A DNA stretch of 64,000 nt from Phytophthora hibernalis (Eukaryota; Oomycota; Peronosporomycetes; Peronosporales; Peronosporaceae). Positions 56,509 through 64,000 of the stretch are shown piece after piece (within the stretch, counting starts at the first letter, position 1; every line of letters starts with the position of its first letter). The notes beneath the pieces are model-generated. The model saw only the letters and a program-made list of their open reading frames with translations, did not search any database and was not told the origin of the DNA. A program made the position numbers and the translations under genes. The DNA lies in the NCBI GenBank assembly GCA_012656075.1, contig JAAKBF010000049.1, positions 1 through 64,000 on the forward strand. The letters are read 5' to 3'.

Positions 56509-56582
56509 CCGCCACACCACGCCATTCAAGTGTGGCAGAATGCACAACATTCATCTGCCCCAAGTGTGATGCTGTTGGAAAT
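56509..56582 (+). repeat. Ngaro split repeat B2 (right end)
   Basis: Direct repeat of B1, followed at once by repeat-family-X sequence TACCCAGTTCTC. Confidence 0.9.
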
Positions 56583-57035
56583 ACCCAGTTCTCCTCTCTG
56601 CGAGGCTTGCAAGTCCAATTTCTCGGATCTGCTGGGCCATATCAGGGCAGCAGGACTTGGCTGGCGAGGTCACTTACAATGTGTACCCGATTCCGATTTT
56701 CGAAAGTCAGATTGGTTTGCCAGACAATTTAGCGATTAGCCACTCGATTGTGTCTACACGCTCTTTCCATCCTGCCTCGGGGACCTGTTCGGTCCGCAAA
56801 CTAAGGCGGCCCTTACAAATATCGACAGGCGCTACATGGTAACTCAATTGAACATGGGCCGACGACAACCCACCAACACAGCCCTCGAAAAGAGAGTTGG
56901 AAATGAAGGCGCAGATGCGTCGGAGATAGTAGAAAGGGGGTGGAGGAGTGCTTTGGATATTTACATTTTTCATAATTCATATTTTTATTTACAGCCACGT
57001 AAGAGTTGAACTTGTCTCCAACTCGTCTCATGCAC
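56583..57035. repeat. Repeat family X, right part, then spacer
   Basis: 56583-56760 matches 27640-27790 (CTGCGAGGCTT..., CATATCAGG.CAGCA), continuing the sequence interrupted by the Ngaro element. A weaker resemblance (GCTGCTGGGCC.TATC.GGGCAGCA) is also found inside the bZIP units at 15225-15265. The remainder to 57035 has no gene. Confidence 0.7.
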
Positions 57036-57500
57036 CTAAAACCCGAAATAAGCTCCTCGGCTCCAGTAATCAGTTTTCACGTCAACACAATGCAATCGGC
57101 CACTAATCGCTGCAATAGCTACACTTTCAGCACCATTGTCAAGTATGCCAACCTTGCATAATACTAGGACACAAGTGTTAGTCGGAGTGTCGACGTTGTT
57201 GTACTCTGCATAGTTTGCTTTATCACTGTGGTGTCCGTACATAATATTCCCTAGAGATCGGTTGGTCTCAAAAAATGAGATTGGGAGCACCGCTTTTACA
57301 TTCATCTGGTAGTACTCCACCTCACCGTCAGCCTGGCGATGTGCACTGAATGGGCTTGTGATCCTACTTCAGACATACTAGCTGGTCAAACCGCTCGTAG
57401 CTAAAATTTCGTCGATTCGTTGGTGGTTCATCAGTTCTTGAATGTACGCGTCGAAAAACGCAGACTCTGCATTCTTGAGATGATGTTTCTTGGTTTCCAT
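57036..57500 (-). CDS. Small hypothetical protein, possibly spliced
   Basis: From ATG 57498-57500 the minus strand codes for 40 residues. A 33-bp segment (57346-57378) with two in-frame stops then begins GTATGT and ends TTCAG. If removed, the frame continues to TAG at 57036-57038 for a total of 143 residues. The protein has an acidic/amide-rich N-terminus (AESAFFDAYIQELMNHQRI) and a mixed alpha/beta C-terminal part (FFETNRSLGNIMYGHHSDKA, TCVLVLCKVGIL). The latter recalls ADP-ribosyltransferase folds, but this is only an impression. A 33-nt intron is unusually short; the alternative is a pseudogene with two stops. Neighbours are transposons. Confidence 0.45.
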
Positions 57501-58560
57501 AGGAACCGCTGTGTTGTGTAGTCAGGTGTGGCCAACGTCACCTAACATAGCAGCTTAAGTGGTTTGTGTGTAGATAGTTGTGGCTAGTAGCCTCTGTTCT
57601 GCCTTCGCTATCGAAAGCCCTTCTCGCACTTCGAAGAGCGAGCGATCTCCACATGAAATAAGTAGGTGTACACGAGGATATGCGCGTGGCTTCTTCTCGC
57701 GTCTTTGCCTACTTCAGGTATGCCTGTTCCATGCCAATGTCGCATTTCTGGTGTTGTAAATCGCTAATTTCTACCTTCAGTCCTTGTCGATACGATCTTA
57801 TTCGCTGCTTCGAGCCAAGTCACGACAGACTTCTACTCAGGCTACGTTTACCGAGAGCACTTTTATACCTTAATGTCAGGGAAACGGCGGTGCAGACATG
57901 GTGTATTCTAATCTTACCGAATGAGGCCTCATCCGATGGACATCTCCCGACCTGTTGGTCCATCCTTGGCTTACATATTTAGTTCCCTTCACTCCCAACG
58001 ATCACTTGACATGCGTTACATACTGACGTCATACTGTATCTTTCTTCACTCATCCATTCGAAATATTCCATCAGACAGTCGAATTCTGCACCTGGGAAAA
58101 GACGTTACCGCGTCCGCTTGCCACAGGACCTCTCGATCGCCTCAAGGCATCGGGGCCGTACACCCTCGGGCCACTCAAAAGGTTCATGCCTTCGAGTCCG
58201 TCCACCATTGGGCCGCCCGATCGACTCAAGTCCTACATCCTCGGGTCTCCCAACAGGCTCATGCCGGAGTACCCACCCTCTTTGAGCAAATTTGTTCGAA
58301 ATCAGCAGCAACGTTTCGAGAAAAATACTCTCGCTCGAGCTCGTCTTCTCCGCTTACATTTAAACTGCTGCTGAATCGGAAATGAGTCGGACTTTGCGGC
58401 AATATCGTCTGTCTCCTCCAAAAGCGATGCCTCCTTCAACCACTCAAAACGGCAAAGCAGTCTACTTGCTTGATCACAACAAACAAACTGTGTATAGTGA
58501 ACTCTTTCGCCGTACAGGGTTGCAACTCCCGGGGTTTTTGCGTTTACTGCGCGGCGAGAC
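57501..58560. other. Unassigned, with low-complexity Pro/Ser/Arg frames
   Basis: No ATG-led domain is seen. At 58105-58311 both strands read as imperfectly repeated short blocks (CTCGGG/TCGACTCAAG words), giving repetitive frames without a known motif. Sequence from about 58380 may already be the leader of the second Ngaro fragment. Confidence 0.35.
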
Positions 58561-58564
58561 TCAA

Positions 58565-60265
58565 CATGACTTTCGTTCCCAACAAAGCCGTGGAATTACC
58601 CACTGGTTTATCTGCATGGAAGAATTATCAGTACCGTTCCTGTTGGGACAACATTATTCACCATGGTGTAGTTCCCAAATGGAAGTGCGAATTTGAGCAA
58701 CAAGGCGCAGCGCCCCGAACCATGAGTCCGCCTCGCGCGCACTGAATATGTTTGTCATACATCTGCGGGCGGGGCAGGATTCTAACCGGTATCTTATCCT
58801 TAATATCGACCTGCTCCCTACATTCCATGGAATTACCGGTAGTCCATTTGGAGCTGTACAAAAGGAGATGTGTATCTTTCGATCGATGCTCGCATCACCC
58901 GTGATCTCTCATTTCCACCTGGTGATTCAGTTAACGACAGCACTAAAACAGAATATGATGTGGAGGTTTCCTACAACGGCCCTGAGGTGTTAGCCAACCG
59001 TGTCATCAATGTGACGGCAGCAAGGCCGATGTTACAAAGTATGATGACAGATGATGTCAACGGGGCATTCGCAACATCCCGATGTCTGCGGATCATGTGC
59101 GACGCTTTGAAGGTACCATCCCGGAGCTTGGTATACTTGTAGTTGCCTGTTCGGCTGGAACCACCCCCTCGTCATACTGGGTCGCTGGAGCTGCTATTAG
59201 TCACCTTTATGCTCGATGCACACCAGGTCGTCACAGCCGAAGGAAGCACAAGACACATTTGATGCTAAGACGTGGTGCGACGACCATGTTGCGATCAAGC
59301 CTGATATCGGTTCCAGATTTTTGGAGGCTCAGACAGCACTTCGCTCTGAGATGATCACCGTTCTTGGACCCGATGCGTGAACGAAAATAAGTTTACGGTC
59401 TGGTTTGAGAAGGACCGAGCACTCGGACTTGATTGGGATCTCTCCGCGTAAACGGTGTCGATTCCACCTGAAAAGATTGTAAAAGCACTTCTCCTCCTCC
59501 AGGATATGATGGGCAGACCGATAACAACACGGACGGGACTACAAACGTTGTTGGGTAGTTTACGTCACGTTGTTACATGCATTAGGTCAGCAGCTCCCTT
59601 CTTCCCGCGGGTTGCAGCACTTCCTCGAAGTGCTCCTAGGCGTTAAGGTATGTGCCGAGGCAAAAGACGATCTACGGTGGCTTGAGGTAATTGTCCGAAT
59701 CGGGCGACTAAATGCGATTCCGATGACTAGATTCACTCGACGCCGCCACCCGGATTTTCACATTCACATGGATGCCAGTGGCCACGGTCTGTGTGCACTG
59801 TTTCAGCGCGGATACCATATCTGCAAGTAAGATTCACGATTACAGAGCGCGATCTAATTTGTCACTTCAACGAGACGGGTGACAACGATTTCTGTATTAA
59901 TGTGCGGTAATTAATGAGCGCTGTGTTTGTCTCACTCGTATAGGCGCATGCATGGGAAAGTTCACTCGGTAGCGAGACCACCCATGTGCGTTTTTGGATT
60001 GATAACACTTTCGCGGTTGCGTGAAGCAATCACAAGTCCAGCCGCAACCGATTCACCCAAATGATGTTGCGCATCCTTGGTATCAGAGAAGCCCATCACG
60101 AATTCTATATGACAGCTTCTCACGTGGCCGGCGTGGATAATGTAATGGCTGATGCTAGCAGTAGGGTGTGACAGTCGCCGGATCTAGCCGTCTCGTTTGC
60201 TAACTTATGCTGTGGATGGACGCAGGTGCCGATCTCGCCCGACTGGCGAAATAGCGTTTTTTCAA
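58565..60265 (+). pseudogene. Second Ngaro-like fragment: RT and RNase H
   Basis: The order matches the first element but includes RT N-terminal parts not clear there: WKNYQYRSCWDNIIHHGVVP (58610), HLRAGQDSNRYLILNIDLLP-type sequence (58760), DDVNGAF (first catalytic Asp, 59050), EGTIPELGIL and SSYWVAGAAISHLYA (59180), then a CDDHVAIKPDIGS box in another frame (59280), SLRHVVTCIRSAAPFFPRV (59560) and HIHMDASGHGLCALF (RNase H, 59765). It ends at about 60265 after GWTQVPISPDWRN, so the recombinase is missing. Stops and frameshifts are frequent. No split repeats are visible around it. Confidence 0.75.
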
Positions 60266-61406
60266 GCGCGTTGGTAAGATGTTCTTCTGGATACGAAAAG
60301 AAAATGAGACAGGTAGACTCAGTTATCTCTGAGCTATTTGTGCTTACAATTTTTCGAGTGTTATGTGCACAGAATTGCGTTGCAAGACAGTTTCCCGACA
60401 GCACTTATACGATACATTAGACTCGAATACTTGTGGTGAAGCCACATCATGGTTATGGTATAAAACTAAACTTCCAAATAAACAACCATGATGGACAAGT
60501 ATAAGATGTGGTACGTAACGGTCGACCGCCGAAGAAAATGTAGCCTAATCAATTTCGTATCTGTGAGACACCACCCTGTTGTCGTTTATCATCGTGCAGT
60601 ATATCACCCTGCTCCAGGTAGCAACTAGTTGGGTCTGATTGGTCCTTCCCATATATCACCAAGCCAGACGTACATTCGAGCAACCTGAAACGAGTTTCAG
60701 TCATATATTCGACCAACATTACGCTCGATACGTCGTCTATCACACACAATAGAAACACCTCGCCACGTATCATCCACCCAATAGCTCTGATTTTTTGAAA
60801 TTTATTCCGGGCTTGTGTCTTAGACTTTTGTCTTTGTCCGCAATGGACAAAGACAAAAGACAATATATGTTTCACAAATAAAAATACATCTAATTGATTT
60901 TTTTATTTTTTTTATAACTTTTATAAAACCTTCTTTAACTAGGATATTTAAAACCTTCTTTTTATGATCCATATGGAGGGGTGATCCTGTATTATATCAA
61001 CATTTGGGGGGTTCGGACACCCCGGTGGCTAAATAATCGTTTAAGTACAAAGGCACAAACCCTTTGTGCATCTAACACTGACCAAGAAAAATTGATTCCC
61101 AGAACAATCGACGTTCATCTGTTCCGTAGCACTATAATATCTCTCATACGCGTGCTCTTCATTTGCATGTCGTCAGCGCGCTTGATATAACTTTTCTTGT
61201 TGAATTTGCGGTGAGCCTTCACTCATAGCGTAAAAGGCGGAGGTCGAGCGTTGTTACGTAGAAATCAAAACATACGATATCACCTTGCTTGCAGCAGTGT
61301 TCTTCCGACCAAACCAGCCGAGGCGGCCACGGAGCCTGCTGGTTAGGCGTTGACGTCGAAAACATAAACTGACTGTCTGAAAAAGTGATAGTGAGCTGAA
61401 AAACGA
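60266..61406. other. AT-rich spacer with an unrecognised minus-strand frame
   Basis: The minus frame 60549-60875 (RRFRLLECTSG-like: TETRFRLLECTSGLVIYGKD, YLEQGDILHDD) has coding-like composition but starts with GTG and has no motif I can name; it may be the end of a transposase. The part 60890-60960 is poly-T/A. GGGGTTCGGACACCCC at 61008 is a small hairpin. The minus frame 61219-61416 also lacks an ATG. Confidence 0.35.
60823..60861. repeat. 17-bp hairpin
   Basis: 60823-60839 pairs with 60845-60861 at 16 of 17 positions around GCAAT; the arms include GTCTTTGTCC. Confidence 0.6.
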
Positions 61407-61940
61407 TTATAGCCACACTGACCCTTTCTCATTTTTATCTCTGCTGGGGTGTGACGGGTTCACGCAAGCACCTTGCTTGAGGAAGCGAAGCTTCAAGAGT
61501 GTACAAACTCTTCGTGAGCGGCAGTTCACGAGCTCCTGGTCTGCGGGAGCTGAGTGGCTAGAATAGCGTAGTTTAAAGACTGAGTGTATTTCTAGGTGTA
61601 TCTTAAATTGGCCTGTAATACAATTTCTAAGTAACCTATTGTTTATCCTATATGTAATATGAACTGTTGGCTGTGGCACGTAGGTGACGGACCATCGTGT
61701 GTCCCACCCCATTTGTGACGCGGCGTCGATGTGTATCCATCTCGGAAGAGTGACCGAGTCTTCTAGTAGCCCCGCTACATCCCCCACTGAGGCTAAGACT
61801 TTGTCAGCCAATCGGGAGCGAAAAGATGTTTCCCAACATTTCCCGCAGTCAAATTCAATCGCCAGTTGAGCACCACGGTTGGATGCTCTTTCAAGGTGCT
61901 TGGCAAGTACTCCTGGCCTCCACATCGGCCCGTGCAGCAT
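61407..61940 (-). CDS. Unrecognised 177-codon frame
   Basis: A minus-strand ATG at 61938-61940 opens 177 codons, including GKCWETSFRSRLADKVLASV and RWIHIDAASQMGWDTRW, ending in a basic Ser-rich tail. No known domain is evident. The plus strand of the first 120 bp is also open (frame from 61826), so one of the two is a shadow. It could be an exon of a transposon-encoded protein. Low confidence that it is expressed. Confidence 0.25.
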   Translation of the reverse strand: MLHGPMWRPGVLAKHLERASNRGAQLAIEFDCGKCWETSFRSRLADKVLASVGDVAGLLEDSVTLPRWIHIDAASQMGWDTRWSVTYVPQPTVHITYRINNRLLRNCITGQFKIHLEIHSVFKLRYSSHSAPADQELVNCRSRRVCTLLKLRFLKQGACVNPSHPSRDKNEKGSVWL

Positions 61941-62689
61941 GCCCTCGAAGAAGACGCTACGTCGCGAAAGCCCCTTCCAAGATTAAGACCTGTCGGTCGA
62001 AGTCCAAGCCGGCTATAACTCACGGCAAGGCCTCGGCTCTCGATGAAGCCGTCAAGGTAGCAACCCGGGCTGCGGGTTCACCACTGCGAAGTCGGTCGCG
62101 ATCAGTGCCGCCCGACGACAGGCCGAATCCTCGTTTGTCTATAGGGACCATAGTCCCAGCTCTGGTCAGTTATTCAGGCGACGATGCTGACCTGAACGAC
62201 AATCCGCCGTCGCCCACGGGCAGTGAGCGCGACAAGGACGTCGAGTTCAGACATGCTGCTGCTGTTGGTGCGGAAGGACAGGCAAAAGCCGCTGCGGGCG
62301 CAGCTGTAGCCGGAAAACCATCCGAGCGTTGGCTGAGGCTACAAACATTCCTCGATCGACTCTACAACTACCTCAAAGTCAAGTCTCTTCGGCGGGTCAT
62401 CTCACGTGTGAAGCCCACGCTGACAAGCGATCACAAGAACCAGAGGCTGTCGTTCGCTCTTAGCCACGTGCAGCGACCCATCGGTACGTATTTCACTATG
62501 ATTATAAGTTGTAATGTCTTACTTTATAAGTTAATGTTTTTAATATCTTAAATTTGTTTATGCTTCGTGTTGTAGGAGCACGTTCGTACGGTTTTGACGC
62601 TATGTATGACGTTGTCCACATTGATGAGAAATGGTTCAACATGTACAAGGCGTCAAACCGCTACTACCTTGCGTCTGATGAAAATTGAC
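61826..62689 (+). pseudogene. Mariner-like transposase fragment with an apparent intron
   Basis: The upstream part (61826-62360) is a basic, Ser/Arg/Ala-rich frame of unknown origin. From about 62380 the sequence reads RRVISRVKPTLTSDHKNQRL and SFALSHVQRPIG, then, after a 92-nt GTACGT...TTGTAG segment (62484-62575), AMYDVVHIDEKWFNMYKASN and RYYLASDEN before TGA. VHIDEKWF with the YYLA block is the first-Asp region of plant/oomycete-type mariner-like transposases. The phase is kept across the intron-like gap. Sequence after 62689 is unrelated, so the second and third catalytic Asp are missing. Confidence 0.65.
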
Positions 62690-63459
62690 GGGTGCTCAGG
62701 CGGATAACCTCTTATGGAAGTGGCCTTCGGGGTTATACCCCTCTGGAGATCGACCGCCTCAGGGGCGAACAGAGTATGTCCGCCACACTGAGTCCGCTTA
62801 TCCGATCCGTAAGCGTCAGCTTACAGGTCAAATGGAGGAGCTCCGGCCTAAAGTCATCATCAGCACTAGAATGGGCCGTGTACGCTTACAGTATAGCTAA
62901 CTGTACATGTTTTTCTACAGTTAGCAAGTGTGTAGTAAAACTCATAAACATGTCAACGGCCGCAAATCAAGGTAAAATCGAGAAATTCTGTAGCCTCCAT
63001 AATTGTTTTCAGACTCGAAACTCTGCAAAGTGGATAGTTTCCTGCTCGTTCGTGATAGAAAAACAATATTCCTGGACTATTGTTTGGTGGTAGCGTACGC
63101 TTGGGCTGTGCAAGTGCTCGACGGCTTTGGACAGCCGCGTTCCTCGCAGCCTGGTATTGTTTACCGCTTTGTGCGTTGGTTACAAGGGTAATCATAAACT
63201 CTCATACTTATATACTACTATTACATGAAAGTTACTGTAAAGGTCATATTAGTAAGTGTCAAGTGAGGGCCATTTACAGGAAAAACAACCAAGCCTAATC
63301 AGCACTCATGTCAAGCGCAGGTATAGCGTTGCGGCTGCTGTCGCTATACCATCTCATTCGGGCAAGAAGGCCAGGATTACTTACAAAACTGCCGTCGGGT
63401 CTATTCACTGACCTCGACAGCCTTCGGGCAGTCAACCTGGAGCCGTTCAATCGGCTCCC
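62690..63459. other. Unassigned leader-like region
   Basis: No ATG-led domain. Short hairpins lie at 62896-62924 (TAGCTAACTGTA with TACAGTTAGC-type pairing) and 63330-63350 (GTATAGCG with CGCTATAC). It may be the LTR or 5' leader of the Gag-like frame that follows. Confidence 0.35.
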
Positions 63460-64000
63460 ATGAGTTCTGTGACGAGGGTTACCCCCACTTTACCAAGAGT
63501 TGGTGCTTCTATTGGCGGCGCCTCTCGCGGAGGGATCGCTCAACGTGGTAGTGGGTCTCCCCATTACGATCAAGGAAAGCCGGCGGAGACCTTGCACGCA
63601 ATTGAGTACGAGGACCCAGTGCGACAGGAGGCTCATCGATCCGTGACTAGATCCAGGGACTCGTTCGTGCTTGTCCAGCCGATGCGATCTGAGAACTTCG
63701 CGACCGGGTGTACGCCCTACAGATCGCTTCGGGCCTTGGTCCTAGGGGGAGGCTGCTGCGCAGTCCGGGAAGCGTGGGGCTCTTGAGGCCCTGGACGTTT
63801 CCTTGGCGGACATGCGACCCGAAGTGGGCGACATCCACGAGCGGGTGGATCGCCGGATGACCGAGCTTGATCGTGACAATCTCCGACACGAGTTCAACTC
63901 GCGTCGTCCTCGGGAGCCTCATTCTCGATCTTGGCTCAGCCCCAGCCTCAACTACAGGCTTATGCGTACGCGCAGCCTTACCAATACGACCCGTACGCGT
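63460..64000 (+). pseudogene. Gag-like N-terminus, runs off the window
   Basis: ATG at 63460 starts a Gly/Ser/Thr-rich N-terminus, then AIEYEDPVRQEAHRSVTRSR. After a frame change around 63710 and another near 63780 the sequence continues as RPEVGDIHERVDRRMTELDR (helical, charged) and then a Gln/Tyr-rich stretch (QPQLQAYAYAQPYQYDPYA) reaching the edge. This composition is typical of retroelement Gag N-termini, but no capsid or zinc-knuckle motif is within view. Confidence 0.4.

Larger units (their letters stand above)
52318..56582 (+). mobile_element. Ngaro/PAT-type tyrosine-recombinase retrotransposon with split direct repeats
   Basis: About 4.27 kb. Coding order is ORF1, RT, RNase H, tyrosine recombinase. 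Non-coding repeats are arranged A1 (52330-52486), then coding region, then B1 (56285-56358), A2 (56358-56507), B2 (56509-56582): the A1...B1-A2-B2 split direct repeat layout known for PAT and Ngaro elements of the DIRS order. It interrupts repeat family X between GTAACAA and TACCCAGTTCTC; the 27-kb arms show these nearly adjacent. No target duplication is seen, as expected for recombinase-mediated integration. Reading frames are damaged. Confidence 0.9.

Noticed and set aside
56583..56760. Resemblance of repeat family X to 15225-15265 as evidence of a common coding gene
   Set aside because: The match is short and the frames differ; it may reflect an old shared repeat, but a gene is not supported.
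57036..57345. ADP-ribosyltransferase assignment for the small hypothetical protein
   Set aside because: Only a loose resemblance around SLGNIMYGHHSDKA; the catalytic pattern cannot be shown by eye, so no function was given.
61008..61023. GGGGTTCGGACACCCC as a tRNA T-arm
   Set aside because: No acceptor stem or A-box can be placed around it.
1..64000. CRISPR arrays, operons, bacterial promoters or phage genes
   Set aside because: No regularly spaced repeats and no prokaryotic gene organisation; introns and eukaryotic retroelements throughout.

Overview
The window looks like nuclear DNA of an oomycete, probably Phytophthora or a downy mildew. The best organism clue is a bZIP factor whose basic region has Cys where the canonical Asn should be, followed by a long C-terminal domain; such bZIPs are known from Phytophthora. 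The transposon set (Ngaro/PAT-type tyrosine-recombinase retroelement, Crypton, chromodomain Ty3/Gypsy with a second RNase H, RNase-H-bearing LINEs, Ty1/Copia, pogo-like and mariner-like elements) fits. Nothing bacterial is present. Nearly all recognisable sequence is transposon-derived and most coding parts carry stops and frameshifts, as in a gene-sparse, repeat-rich compartment.

Layout. 1-1.85 kb: fragments, a foldback and a 399-bp inverted-repeat element. 1.85-9.15 kb: a LINE on the minus strand, split by a 1.9-kb pogo-like transposon with TA duplication. 9.15-12.26 kb: Gypsy remnants on the minus strand in permuted order between 216-bp direct repeats. 13.0-21.9 kb: bZIP unit copy A, interrupted by a complete 5,475-bp Copia element (16117-21591, duplication GTCAT). 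21.9-26.5 kb: an inverted LTR scrap, two hairpins, an RCC1-like fragment, a Crypton recombinase and a tRNA-like relic. 27.0-28.15 kb: a 1.1-kb palindrome with a 264-bp inverted-repeat element in one arm. 28.5-36 kb: bZIP unit copy B, joined to a degraded second LINE containing a 1,185-bp tandem duplication. 36.6-38.9 kb: 5'-truncated Copia. 39.5-43.9 kb: chromodomain Gypsy pol (plus). 44.2-46.1 kb: Gypsy gag (minus). 46.2-51.85 kb: copy C, an inverted duplicate of LINE-2 plus bZIP unit. 51.9-56.8 kb: a Ngaro/PAT element with split direct repeats, inserted into the sequence family that forms the 27-kb palindrome. 57-64 kb: one small possibly spliced gene, a second Ngaro relic, a mariner-like transposase relic and the start of a Gag-like frame leaving the right edge.

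The three bZIP units are the main non-transposon signal. Copies B and C encode 287-residue proteins differing by one visible residue (Asp/Gly); copy A has a one-base deletion. Because units and palindrome family occur several times, the window contains empty-site comparisons for the Copia element, one TA-flanked inverted-repeat element and the Ngaro element.

All calls come from reading the sequence and from recalled family motifs; no database search was run. Many reading frames in this window lack an ATG and were not treated as genes.
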